A stretch of DNA of 64,000 nt from Siphonodentalium dalli. Taxonomy: Eukaryota > Mollusca > Scaphopoda > Gadilida > Siphonodentaliidae. Below are positions 1 through 11,307 of the stretch, piece by piece. Position 1 is the first letter of the stretch. Every line of letters starts with the position of its first letter. The DNA is taken from positions 10,307,287-10,371,286 of the forward strand of contig CP136061.1 of the NCBI GenBank assembly GCA_032622095.1, read 5' to 3'. The notes under the pieces are model-generated. The model worked only from the letters and a program-made list of their open reading frames with translations, was not told the DNA's origin and did not search any database. Both the position numbers and the translations under genes were made by a program.

Positions 1-3000
1 AAATATATCTACAGGGAGAATCCTTCTATAAATATATCTACAGGGATAATCCTTCTATAAATATATCTACATGGAGAATCCTTCTATAAATATATCTACA
101 TGGAGAATCCTTCTATAAATATATCTACAGGGAGAATCCTTCTATAAATATATCTACGGTGAGAATCCTTCTATAAATATATCTACGGGGAGAATCCTTC
201 TATAAATATATCTACAGGGAGAATCCTTCTATAAATATATCTACAGGGAGAATCCTTCTATAAATATATCTACAGGGAGAATCCTTCTATAAATATATCT
301 ACAGGGAGAATCCTTCTGTAAATATATCTACAGGGAGAATCCTTCAATAAATATATCTACAGGGAGAATCCTTCTATAAATATATCTACGGTGAGAATCC
401 TTCTATAAATATATCTACAGGGAGAATCCTTCTATAAATATATCTACAGTGAGAATCCTTCTATAAATATATCTACAGGGAGAATCCTTCTATAAATATA
501 TCTACAGGGAGAATCCTTCTATAAATATATCTACGGTGAGAATCCTTCTATAAATATATCTACGGGGAGAATCCTTCTATAAATATATCTACAGGGAGAA
601 TCCTTCTATAAATATATCTACAGGGAGAATCCTTCTATAAATATATCTACAGGGAGAATCCTTCTATAAATATATCTACAGGGAGAATCCTTCTGTAAAT
701 ATATCTACAGTGAGAATCGTTCTATAAATATATCTACAGGGAGAATCCTTCTATAAATATATCTACAGGGAGAATCCTTCTATAAATATATCTACAGGGA
801 GAATCCTTCTATAAATATATCTACAGGGAGAATCCTTCTATAAATTTATCTACAGGGAGAATCCTTCTATAAATATATCTACGGTGAGAATCCTTCTATA
901 AATATATATACAGGGAGAATCCTTCTATAAATATATCTACAGGGAGATTCCTTCTATAAATATATCTACAGGGAGAATCCTTCTATAAATATATCTACAG
1001 GGAGAATCCTTCTATAAATATATCTACAGGGAGAATCCTTCTATAAATATATCTACATGGAGAATCCTTCTATAAATATATCTACAGGGAGAATCCTTCT
1101 ATAAATATATATACAGTGAGAATCATTCTATAAATATATCTACAGGGAGAATCCTTCTATAACTATATCTACAGGGAGAATCCTTCTATAAATATATCTA
1201 CAGGGAGAATCCTTCTATAAATATATCTACAGGGAGAATCCTTCTATAAATATATATACAGGGAGAATCCTTCTATAAATATATCTACAGGGAGAATCCT
1301 TCTATAAATATATCTACAGTGAGAATCCTTCTATAACTATATCTACAGGGAGAATCCTTCTATAACTATATCTACAGGGAGAATCCTTCTATAAATATAT
1401 CTACAGGGAGAATCCTTCTATAAATATATCTACAGGGAGAATCCTTCTATAAATATATCTACAGGGAGAATCCTTCTATAACTATATCTACAGGGAGAAT
1501 CCTTCTATAAATATATCTACAGGGAGATTCCTTCTATAAATATATCTACAGGGAGAATCCTTCTATAAATATATCTACAGGGAGATTCCTTCTATAAATA
1601 TATCTACAGGGAGAATCCTTCTATAAATATATCTACAGGGAGAATCCTTCTATAAATATATCTACAGGGAGAATCCTTCTATAAATATATCTACAGGGAG
1701 AATCCTTCTATAAATATATCTACAGGGAGAATCCTTCTATAAATATATCTACAGGGAGAATCCTTCTATAAATATATCAACAGGGAGAATCCTTCTATAA
1801 ATATATCTACAGGGAGAATCCTTCTATAAATATATCTACAGGGAGAATCCTTCTATAAATATATCTACAGGGAGAATCCTTCTATAAATATATCTACAGG
1901 GAGAATCCTTCTATAAATATATCTACAGTGAGAATCCTTCTATAAATATATCTACAGAGAGAATCCTTCTATAAATATATCTACAGGGAGAATCCTTCTA
2001 TAAATATATCTACAGGGAGAATCCTTCTATAAATGTATCAACAGGGAGAATCCTTCTATAAATATATCAACAGGGAGAATCCTTCTATAAATATATCTAC
2101 AGGGAGAATCCTTCTATAAATATATCTACAGGGAGAATCCTTCTATAAATATATCTACAGGGAGAATCCTTCTATAAATATATCTACCGGGAGAATCATT
2201 CTATAAATATATCTACAGGGAGAATCCTTCTATAAATATATCAACAGGGAGAATCCTTCTATAAATATATCTACAGGGAGAATCCTTCTATAAATATATC
2301 TACAGGGAGAATCCTTCTATAAATATATCTACAGGGAGATTCCTTCTATAAATATATCTACCGGGAGAATCATTCTATAAATATATCTACAGGGAGAATC
2401 CTTCTATAAATATATCAACAGGGAGAATCCTTCTATAAATATATCTACAGGGAGAATCCTTCTATAAATATATCTACAGGGAGAATCCTTCTATAAATAT
2501 ATCTACAGGGAGAATCCTTCTATAAATATATCTACATGGATAATCCTTCTATAAATATATCTACAGGGAGAATCCTTATATAAATATATCTACATGGAGA
2601 TTCCTTCTATAAATATATCAACAGGGAGAATCCTATAAATATATCTACAGGGAGAATCCTTCTATAAATATATCTACAGGGAGAATCCTTCTATAAATAT
2701 ATCTACAGGGAGAATCCTTCTATAAATATATCTACAGGGAGAATCCTTATATAAATATATCTACATGGAGAATCCTTCTATAAATATATCTACAGGGAGA
2801 ATCCTTCTATAAATATATCTACAGGGAGAATCCTTCTATAAATATATCTACGGTGAGAATCCTTCTATAAATATATCTACAGGGAGAATCCTACTATAAA
2901 TATATCTACAGGGAGATTCCTTCTATAAATATATCTACAGGGAGAATCCTTCTATAAATATATCTACGGTGAGAATCCTTCTATAAATATATCTACAGGG

Positions 3001-4548
3001 AGAATCCTTCTATAAATATATCTACAGGGAGAATCCTTCTATAAATATATCTACAGAGAGAATCCTTCTATAAATATATCTACAGGGAGAATCCTTCTAT
3101 AAATATATCTACAGGGAGAATCCTTCTATAAATATATCTACAGGGAGAATCCTTCTATAACTATATCTACAGGGAGAATCCTTCTATAAATATATCTACA
3201 GGGAGAATCCTTCTATAAATATATCAACAGGGAAAATCCTTATATAAATATATCTACAGGGAGAATCCTTATATAAATATATCTACATGGAGAATCCTTA
3301 TATAAATATATCTACGGTGAGAATCCTTCTATAAATATATCTACAGGGAGAATCCTTCTATAAATATATATACAGGGAGAATCCTTCTATAAATATATCT
3401 ACAGGGAGAATCCTTCTATAAATATATCTACGGTGAGAATCCTTCTATAAATATATCTACAGGGAGAATCCTTCTATAAATATATCTACACGGAGAATCC
3501 TTATATAAATATATCTACAGGGAGAATCCTTATATAAATATATGTACATGGAGAATCCTTATATAAATATATCTACGGTGAGAATCCTTCTATAAATATA
3601 TCTACAGGGAGAATCCTTCTATAAATATATCTACAGGGAGAATCCTTCTATAAATATATCTACAGGGAGAATCCTTCTATAAATATATCTACGGTGAGAA
3701 TCCTTCTATAAATATATCTACAGGGAGAATCCTTCTATAAATATATCTACAGGGAGAATCCTTATATAAATATATCTACATGGAGAATCCTTCTATAAAT
3801 ATATCTACAGGGAGAATCCTTCTATAAATATATCTACAGGGAGAATCCTTCTATAAATATATCTACAGGGAGAATCCTTCTATAAATATATCTACAGGGA
3901 GAATCCTTCTATAAATATATCTACAGGGAGAATCCTTCTATAAATATATCTACAGGGAGAATCCTTCTATAACTATATCTACAGGGAGAATCCTTCTATA
4001 AATATATCTACAGGGAGAATCCTTCTATAAATATATCTACAGGGAGAATCCTTCTATAAATATATATACAGGGAGAATCCTTCTATAAATATATCTACAG
4101 GGAGAATCCTTCTATAAATATATCTACAGGGAGAATCCTTCTATAAATATATCTACAGGGAGAATCCTTCTATAAATATATCTACAGGGAGAATCCTTCT
4201 ATAAATATATCTACAGGGAGAATCCTTCTATAACTATATCTACAGGGAGAATCCTTCTATAAATATATCTACAGGGAGAATCCTTCTATAAATATATCTA
4301 CAGGGAGAATCCTTCTATAAATATATATACAGGGAGAATCCTTCTATAAATATATCTACAGGGAGAATCCTTCTATAAATATATCTACAGGGAGAATCCT
4401 TCTATAAATATATCTACAGGGAGAATCCTTCTATAAATATATCTACAGGGAGAATCCTTCTATAAATATATATACAGGGAGAATCCTTCTATAAATATAT
4501 CTACAGGGAGAATCCTTCTATAAATATATCTACAGGGAGAATCCTTCT
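1..4548. repeat. 29-bp AT-rich satellite array
   Basis: About 156 head-to-tail copies of a 29-bp unit of the form aaatatatctacagggagaa plus tccttctat. The array starts before the window and stops abruptly at 'atccttct' near 4548. Variant units recur at fixed spacing. 'aactatatc' and 'atatataca' variants repeat 261 bp apart (9 units) near 3971/4232 and 4058/4319. A 'ctaccggg...atcatt' variant repeats 174 bp apart (6 units) at 2187/2361. One unit near 2630 is shortened. There are no spacers and no gene. If the next RENBP exon lies to the left, this array is also intronic. Confidence 0.98.
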
Positions 4549-4659
4549 CGCCGCTCATGTTTTGTATGTCATTGGCGCCACTTAGTCGTCTTTTGAATAA
4601 TATAGATGCTAGCTATGAAATTTATGATAAGTCCATAAACCATCTGCTTTACATGGATG

Positions 4660-5163
4660 AAAACCAGAGAACAAAGATGGGAGAATAAACCAATGCACGG
4701 AAAACACAAACTCAGAGTTAACACCATTGACATACTCATGGCTGAAGGGCAGATCGTTGAAATGCGAAACTAAAGGCTTTATATTAGCAGCCCAAGATCA
4801 AAGTCTGCCGACCAGGTGGTACAAACACAGAATAGGTGCGGACGTAAGTCCGAAATGTAGATTATGTTGGTCATAATTATGACGAAACAGTTGATCACAT
4901 TCTAACTGGTTGTTCCATCCTAGCTCCTACAGAATACCTCTCGAGACACAATAGAGTGGCAAAGTTTGTTCACTGGTAAATATGTAGGGCATATTACATC
5001 AACACGCCCCAACACTGGTATGATCATGATCCAAAATCAGTGTATGAAAATAATAACGTAACCATTCTGTGGGATTTTTCCATACATACAGACAGGACTA
5101 TCAGAGCCAACAAGCCAGATATTGTTATAAAAGACAAGGCCAACAAAATATATGTTACATAAT
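4660..5163 (+). pseudogene. RLE-type LINE, C-terminal endonuclease fragment
   Basis: Remnant of a non-LTR retrotransposon carrying a restriction-like endonuclease, the R2/R4/NeSL type of layout. Reading across frameshifts, the order is WENKPMHGKHK, WLKGRSLKCETKGF then AAQDQSLPTRWYKHR, a zinc-binding CRLC...H...C module, an RHN motif (YLSRHNRVAKF), then HWYDHDPKSV and IRANKPDIVIKDKANK. The CCHC, RHN and (K/R)PD motifs in this order mark the RLE domain of these elements. A frameshift after CRLC (near 4877) and an in-frame stop after VHW (near 4977) disable it. The RT domain is missing, so this is a 5'-truncated dead copy. It abuts a different LINE fragment at about 5164. Clade assignment is from motif order only. 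Confidence 0.8.
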
Positions 5164-5479
5164 AATGAAATGGAGTCATACATTTGCGATACGGGTTCTA
5201 ATAAAGCGAGAATCCTATTTACGAGATTGCGAATCAGCAATCATAGATTGGAAATTGAAAAGGGGAGACACGAGCAGCCCCCAACTCCCGTTAAAGAAAG
5301 ATTATGTACTTTGTGTAAATGTAAACAAATTGAAACAGAATACCATTTTATATTAGAATGTAGAACCCACAAATATGCGCGATACATATTTTAGGGACAT
5401 AACCACAGAGTTCCCACATTTTTCAGATATGACGAATTATGAGAAATTTAGATTTATTATGAAGAATGAACACAATTAA
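5164..5479 (+). pseudogene. second LINE, 3' terminal coding fragment
   Basis: The readable protein includes LFTRLRISNHRLEIEKGRH followed by RLCTLCKCKQIETEYHFILEC. This is the cysteine/histidine module at the C-terminus of many endonuclease/RT LINEs (C..C.......E.EYH.LL.C). After a frameshift near 5385 the text continues as DITTEFPHF and NYEKFRFIMKNEHN to a stop at 5479. The upstream RT is absent. It joins the preceding RLE-type fragment with no spacer, so an open frame reads across two unrelated elements. Exact family unknown. Confidence 0.75.
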
Positions 5480-5930
5480 GCAACCATTAATGTTATATGT
5501 GACATGATCCGGTCTTTCTTCACCGCTCGGGATTCCAATAAAAGCTATTATTATCCATCCCTTAACTAACACCATTTCCGATTGGGCAAAAGCCGCCACG
5601 TGATAGTCCTGGAAAAAGTCATATTGGACTCCCGAAAGTCATATTGGACTCCCGACTGTACAATATCACTTTTTATTGGACTCCGTGACGTCACGAATTA
5701 ATTCTATTGCGAAATGTGATGCGCGCGCAACACTGATGGATTTTAGCAGACGTTTCACTTCCGCATTGAGTTTTTTTTCTCACTTCCGTGTTTACTTTTC
5801 CAATTCATGCTTTCTGATGATCAAAATACATGCTTTTATAGAGAATTAAGTGCCGACAAATACCAAAAATAACCACAAAAGTTTTATTCCCAAAATTTTG
5901 ATAAACATACAGATGGATAATAAAAATGTC
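5480..5930. other. no gene seen; 'gtcatattggact' motifs
   Basis: No coding signal. Two direct copies of 'aaagtcatattggactcccg' lie at about 5617-5654, with a related 'ttattggactccgtgacg' after them. The same motif forms the arms of the foldback that follows, so this stretch may be part of the same element. Confidence 0.5.
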
Positions 5931-6095
5931 ATTATACAATGTTGTGTACAGTATGGGTTTATTCTTGTATACTCGTCCAGGTTGTGGTGAAAAGTCATAT
6001 TGGACTCGACAATGGCGTGTCTCGTCCAATATGACTTTTCACCACAAACTGGACTCGTACAAGAAAAACACATACTGTACACAACATTGTATAAT
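5931..6095. repeat. foldback element, 165 bp
   Basis: Left arm about 5931-6009 and right arm 6022-6095 are near-perfect reverse complements (for example 'caatgttgtgtacagtatg' against 'catactgtacacaacattg') around a 12-base loop. The arms include the 'aaaagtcatattggactcg' motif also seen at 5617-5690. No coding capacity. Confidence 0.85.
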
Positions 6096-6125
6096 AACTT
6101 TATAGTCAATTTATAATTTATAACA

Positions 6126-6175
6126 GATATATATAAGAGAATGCATTGGCCTAACAATTTTTTACAATTTTAATA
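6126..6175. repeat. half copy of the TGCATTCTC hairpin
   Basis: One arm of the widespread hairpin (atatataagagaatgcattg, then gcctaac) plus its T-rich flank. The other arm is missing. Confidence 0.8.
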
Positions 6176-6186
6176 ATTTTTTCTTG

Positions 6187-7298
6187 TATTCTCTGATTCG
6201 GCTGATGACCTACAAAAACAAGTTACTATTTTGAAGATTACTGTACACATTGGGCTATGAGAGTTAATATACCGAAATCAAAAATAATATGTTTTTCGAG
6301 AGGTAGGCAGCCTAAACATTTATCGTTCAGATTCAATGGTAAAGAAATTGAGATAGTTAAAACTTTTAACTACCTAGGCGTTATATTTAGCCATTCTGGC
6401 TCGTTTGCTGCACTAGAACATACATAGTTACCAAAGCCCGAAAAGCTATGTATGATGTGATAAAAATTGGAAGAACGCATAAGCTGTCCATAGAAACTCA
6501 ACTCAAATTATTTGACACCTTAGTTGTGCCTATCTTGTTATACGGTTGTGAAATATGGGGTATAGGAGATAACTCAATTATTGAAGGTGTACACCTTAAG
6601 TTTTGTAAACTCCTTCTACACATGAAGCTCACCACACCAATTTACATGGTTTATGGCGAACTGGGTCGATACCCATTGACATTGGAAATTAAGGCAAGAG
6701 CGATCACATATTGGACACGACTATAGTGAATGGAATCGAGAGTTCATTATGTAGCAACATTTATAAGCTAGCTCTTTCGTTATACGAAGAATCGCCGATA
6801 AAATCATCATGGGTAATTGCAGTCAAAAAGCACATTGATGACGCGGGTATGACATTTATATGGCATATACAACAACGCGGTATTGACAAAAATAAATTGT
6901 TGAATAATTATAGACGAAATTCTAGAGATCAATTTGTCCAAAACTGGCATTCCGCTATGAGTAACTCAGGGAAAGGAAAAACATATAGGATTATGAAGTC
7001 AACGTTTCGAATGGAAGAATTTATTTCACATGCCTCTAACAAAGATATAATAACTCTAATCCGATTTAGAACGGCGAACCATTATTTGCCAATAGAGACC
7101 GGGCGATGGAATAAAACTCCACAGTCTGAGCGCAAATTCACGTTCTGTGAAATGAATGTTATTGGCGATGAATACCACGTATTACTTGAATGTCCAGAAC
7201 TAGCCCTTAACAGAAAAAGGACATCAAGAAATCTTATTGGAACTTCCATAATCAGAGAAAACTTACCATTCTTCTTTCAAATAGCAAACCATATATAA
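6187..7298 (+). pseudogene. LINE reverse transcriptase, C-terminal half
   Basis: A 5'-truncated non-LTR retrotransposon. It begins just after the catalytic loop (SDSADDLQKQ) and continues HWAMRVNIPKSKIICFSRGR, VKTFNYLGVIFSHSGSF, ARKAMYDVIKIGRT, FDTLVVPILLYGCEIWG, HLKFCKLLLHMK and MVYGELGRYPL. These are the RT thumb and connection blocks typical of invertebrate LINEs. The second frame (6711-7298) holds YRIMKSTFRMEEF and NHYLPIETGRW, and ends in a C-terminal EYHVLLECP block. Frameshifts occur near 6240, 6425 and 6720. The 3' UTR probably runs to about 7525 (AT-rich, ending in 'aattaaaatgaatctgaat'). Inactive. Confidence 0.85.
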
Positions 7299-7526
7299 TC
7301 CGAAACTTGTGTAAATTTATTTGCCACATCAATGAAAGAGCTAATTGCTCTCCTGTGTAATTATTATCTTGTGTTAATTATTATATGATCTGTGTAATTA
7401 TTATCTCATCCTGATCGTCTGGGGTTGCGAGCAATGATATGTTATGTGTTTAATCTATGTTTATGCATATTTATATTCTTAAAACCATGAATTTGGTCGA
7501 AGAATTAAAATGAATCTGAATTTAAC

Positions 7527-7812
7527 AATTTTATAATTTCACCCATACAGAGCCCCAGACAAACATGAGCAGACGACACTCTTATATATGCTTCTATATA
7601 TGTGTGGGGCTCCCTGCAGGGTAATGGATGTTTTTTATTTTATGTCCTAAAAATTGTAAGAAACATTTATTTAAAAAAAATGTTAGGCCAATGCATTCTC
7701 TTATATATGCGAGGCGACCTATGGTCGACTCGCATATATAAGAGAATGCATTGGCACAGAGTAAAAAAAATCCCGACTTACGACTGGATTTGATATGGCG
7801 GGTCACATATAG
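7527..7812 (+). mobile_element. hairpin MITE, family 1, right half
   Basis: Partial copy of the element seen complete at 22480-22934. It contains the internal 'gagcagacgacact' module (about 7560-7625), the T-rich spacer, the 70-bp hairpin (about 7685-7757), and the right terminus 'cgacttacgactggatttga' then 'tatggcgggtcaca'. The left inverted repeat is missing. Confidence 0.85.
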
Positions 7813-7971
7813 AGAGCATCTCCGGCAAATCATCGCCATATGAAGCACAAAAGATAGCCCAACTTGGGAGTGCTCATATAGACATATACTCCGGAAAGCC
7901 CTTCCAATCACAGGTGTGGTTTAAAGGAAATATAGCTCAGAATCAAGGTCTCCGATCTCTTAACTCTTTCA
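7813..7971. other. no feature recognised
   Basis: Unassigned sequence between a MITE and a palindrome. No convincing reading frame or repeat. Confidence 0.5.
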
Positions 7972-8217
7972 TGAAATAGGGTGTCTGTCATTTGCAGAAT
8001 GAGGTCATCAGAGGTTGAATTTAGTGATGCTACCCCGCATAGCGGGCTATCATCACAAAATTCACCCTCTGGGGACCTCATTCTGCTTAAACCTCAGCAG
8101 AATGAGGTTCCCAGAGGGTGAATTTGGTGATGCTAGCCCGCTATGCGGGGTAGCATCACTAAATTCACCCTCTGGGGACCTCATTCTGCAAATCACAGAC
8201 ACCCTATTTCAAGGCTT
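7972..8217. repeat. nested palindromes with CCCGCATAGCGGG core
   Basis: Two adjacent 93-bp near-perfect palindromes, 7994-8086 and 8097-8189. Each runs 'gcagaatgaggt...gaggt(t/g)gaattt' to 'aaattcaccctctggggacc' then 'tcattctgc', with a CCCGC(A/T)(A/T)(A/T)GCGGG centre. Both sit inside an outer inverted repeat ('gaaatagggtgtctgt' at 7974 against 'acagacaccctatttc' near 8200). Relics of the same family are at 14958, 63608 and 63921. Confidence 0.88.
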
Positions 8218-8259
8218 GTTCACGACGGGGTTCTTGAAGGGGGTTCACGAAGGAGCTAC

Positions 8260-8350
8260 GCTGGTGCAGCATTAAAAATCATGTGCCATGGCATTCTCAT
8301 ATGCGAGTTTCTCACAGGGGGTCTCGCATAAATAAGACAATGCACTGGCT
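8260..8350. repeat. diverged hairpin copy
   Basis: 'gctggtgcagcattaaaaat' then 'ggcattctcatatgcgag...' and '...ctcgcataaataagacaatg' resembles the common 70-bp hairpin with a changed loop. The same flank occurs at 38405 and, more diverged, at 57000-57110. Confidence 0.6.
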
Positions 8351-8378
8351 TACAAGGTCAAGGTACTTGTAAATATTG

Positions 8379-8507
8379 TTAGGCCAATTAATTCTCCTAT
8401 ATATGCGAGGCGACCTATGGTCGACTCGCATATATAAGTGAATGCATTGGCACAGGGTAAACAAATCCCGACTTACGACTGGATTTGATATGGCGGGTCA
8501 CATATAT
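8379..8507 (+). mobile_element. hairpin MITE, family 1, solo right end
   Basis: Only the right inverted repeat: 'gttaggccaat', the hairpin with small changes ('ttaattctcctatat'), then 'aatcccgacttacgactgga' and 'ttgatatggcgggtcaca'. Confidence 0.85.
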
Positions 8508-8630
8508 GAGAAACCAACTACTCTTTTGTTATTAGGATTGGAATATAATAAGTTTACACTAAATGACTATCCAGATACCAGTGCACACACACACTACGTC
8601 CGGTGGTTACCACTATATATCTATATAATA
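8508..8630. other. no feature recognised
   Basis: Short AT-rich spacer with a small (ca)n tract at about 8584-8594. Nothing else seen. Confidence 0.5.
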
Positions 8631-8991
8631 ATATCAAATCCAGTCGTAAGTCGGGATTTTTTTTACCCTGTGCCAATGCATTCTCTTATATATGCGAGTC
8701 GACCATATGTCGCCTCGCATATATAAGAGAATGCATTGGCCTAACAATGTTTTATCATTTAAAAAAAATAAATGTTTCTTACAATTTTTAGGACATAAAA
8801 TAAAAAACATCCATTAGCCTGCAGGGAGCCCCACACATATATAGTATATATAGAAGAGTGTCGTCTGCTCATGTTTGTCTGGGGCTCTCTATGGGTGAAA
8901 GTATAAAATTATATAGTATCTATATAACAATAAAAGAGAAGGATCTGTCTGTTTTCTCCCAGAACCCTGGACCGATTTAAACCAAATTTGG
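8631..8991 (-). mobile_element. hairpin MITE family 1 left half fused to 'ctggaccgattt' repeat
   Basis: Starts in the left terminus ('atatcaaatccagtcgtaag'), passes through the hairpin (about 8670-8740) and the internal module read as 'gtgtcgtctgctcatg', then runs into 'agaaggatctgtctgttttc' and 'ccctggaccgatttaaacc'. The last 150 bp also occur at 11158-11307, so this join is a repeat unit in its own right. LINE coding sequence begins directly at 8992. Confidence 0.75.
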
Positions 8992-10148
8992 TTTAATGAA
9001 CCAAAATCTGAATTCGCGCGGTGCATTCAAAACAGGAAGTTGTATCTTCTAGGTCAAGAAATTTCAGAAAAAACGGAAGCTTCACACCTTGGTATCCTCT
9101 TTGACAAATACAATTTCAATCACTCCCTTGTGGAAGCCATAAGAGAAAAACAAAGAGATACATATTTTATGCTCTCAAATTCGGGCCTATACGCTGGTGG
9201 AACAACCCCTGTCAGTTGCTGTAAGATATACAAATCGATCATCCTTCCAAGATCTCTTTATGGGTCTGAACTCTTGTGGCAATTAGGCAAGAGTGATACC
9301 GACCACCTGGAGAAAACTCACCGATTTTGTTTAAAGAACTTTCAGGGATTGCCTACGCGAGCAAGAACTGTTATTGTGGAGGGCGCAGTCGGTATACCAT
9401 CTCTTATCACACTTATTGACAAAAGAAAGCTTTCTCTTATGGGCTCTCTATGCAGAGGAGACCCCGAAAAAGCTTCATCACATATATTTCTCTTACGAAT
9501 GCATGAATCCTTAACGAACACAATTCGCCCATCAAAGTCATTTTTGAATGAGCTAACCATAATCTTATTAAGATATGGTTTACTTGATTTCCTTACGAAC
9601 TTTGCTAATGATAATACCTTCCCAACTAAAGATAGTTGGAAGAATCTGGTAAATGTAGCCATTGATACAAAGTACAGTGAAAGTTGGAAAACCACAATTT
9701 CTAGTGATCGTGGCTATATATTTTCAGTCAAATTCAAAGTGAATTTTCGCTGTCATTTTTATGGCGCGTATGCCGTGCGCATCCTCAATTCAAAGAAAAT
9801 TTTCTTCAGGTGGGAAGAATAATATCACAAACAACATATGATCAAAAAGGAGTGTGTGATGCGTGTCTGCATCCGTATATACACAAAGTAATGCACATAT
9901 TGTTCGATTGTCCAGCAATTTGCGAAACTCGAAATGTTATATGGTACAAGATAATAGATCTCTTTGGGATCAATTTCTATATTATGCTGGACAATCTGAA
10001 CACACCAGAACTTGCAGCAATATTTTTGGGGCACATACCTGACATTGCTGATAACTTGATACCATTTCTTGATAAATACAAATTTGTCACTTTTTTCGTT
10101 AGAAACACAGCAAAATTATGGGAAAATTATAGTAAACTAACGCAATAA
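8992..10148 (+). pseudogene. CR1/L2-like LINE, 3' coding part
   Basis: A 5'-truncated LINE that starts in frame at FNEPKSEFARCIQNRKLYLL. Recognisable blocks: EASHLGILFDKY, YKSIILPRSLYGSELLW, LEKTHRFCLKNFQGLPTRAR, then a C-terminal zinc-type module in the second frame (GVCDACLHPYIHKVMHILFD, then C) and FFVRNTAKLWENYSKLTQ to a stop at 10148. One frameshift near 9776 separates the two frames. They join naturally as AHPQFKENFLQVGRIISQ, so it is a single-lesion break. The RT catalytic region is absent. Family placement is by resemblance only. Confidence 0.85.
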
Positions 10149-10560
10149 TTTGTTTGGCGCATCGTGGTGCCGAATTGATTAACAGTAGTCCGCTTAGAGA
10201 ATTTTTTCGGCCAGACGATTTCATCTGGTCGTGGACTTTCGTTGCGAGTATAACCATTAAGTACTTGTTTCTCGCATCTTGCACGAAAACTTACGTACTG
10301 TTAGACTGGATGCTCTGGTCGCCATCCTGTTGTTGTAAATGGACGGGGACCTATGGTATGTAGTGAGTATTACATAGAGTCAATACTAACCGAACACAAC
10401 AATGGTTATGCTGATAGCCCACGAACGGAGACGGTACAATTCCAAAAATGAAACAAGCTCATTGCTTTTCTTAAACGTTGTCACTTTATCTTACATCCTA
10501 ATTCATATACTCGCCGCAAGCTATAGATCCGGCCCGGTCCCTCTTGACTTATTGATTTTG
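10149..10560. other. probable LINE 3' flank, unassigned
   Basis: No open frame that looks like a gene. It could be the LINE 3' UTR, but I cannot mark the end. Confidence 0.4.
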
Positions 10561-11015
10561 TGTTGTGCGAACGTGTGTGTCACCGTGTGTGTATACTTGT
10601 ATATGTGCATATGTATATGAATAGGTGAAACGAGTATATGTGGATATTGCTGACTGTGCATGTTTGCACGTATATACGTACGTGTATATGTGTGGCTGTA
10701 TATCTGTATCCAGGAAAGTGTAGGTATGTAATAGGTTTGTATGTATGAATGTATGGATTGATGCATATGTATGTATGTATTTATGTACGTACGTCAGGTG
10801 TGCGTTTCTTTGCGAGTGTTGGCCAGCATGTGAGGGGTTAATGCGGTTGTGTGCATGGATGGATGTATACATGCCCCAGGCAGGTGTATATCGATGTATG
10901 CATGATTGGATGCATATATGCACGCGATTGAGCGTATATGTAAGTACGTAATACATGTACGATGGCCGGAATGTGCATCTGAACGATTGTGTGCACCTAT
11001 GTATTTGTAAATACG
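10561..11015. repeat. degenerate TG/TATG low-complexity tract
   Basis: Long alternating purine-pyrimidine sequence rich in tgtg, tatg and gtat. Open frames on the minus strand here (His/Tyr/Thr-rich) are by-products of the composition. Confidence 0.8.
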
Positions 11016-11157
11016 TTATTTACATGAAGGGTAATCTTTGTTGCTGATAAGACTTATCTTTCTGTCGTACTGTTCTTTGTTCACGAGTTTGTAATACAAT
11101 ATATAATATGTATGTTTATCCACTCTTCGTTATCGGAGGATTAAAGATATATATATA

Positions 11158-11307
11158 TATATATAGAAGAGTGTCGTCTGCTCATGTTTGTCTGGGGCTC
11201 TGTATGGGTGAAAGTATAAAATTATATAGTATCTATATAACAATAAAAGAGAAGGATCTGTCTGTTTTCTCCCAGAACCCTGGACCGATTTAAACCAACT
11301 TTGGTGT
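11158..11307 (-). repeat. second copy of 'gtgtcgtctgc...ctggaccgattt' repeat
   Basis: About 150 bp nearly identical to 8842-8990, from 'tatagaagagtgtcgtctgc' to 'ggaccgatttaaaccaa'. It begins after a short (ta)n run and lacks the hairpin. Confidence 0.85.

Noticed and set aside
1-4548. CRISPR-like regular repeats
   Set aside because: No unique spacers; it is a head-to-tail satellite in animal DNA.
10521-10956. His/Tyr/Thr-rich minus frames
   Set aside because: Product of a TG/TATG low-complexity tract.
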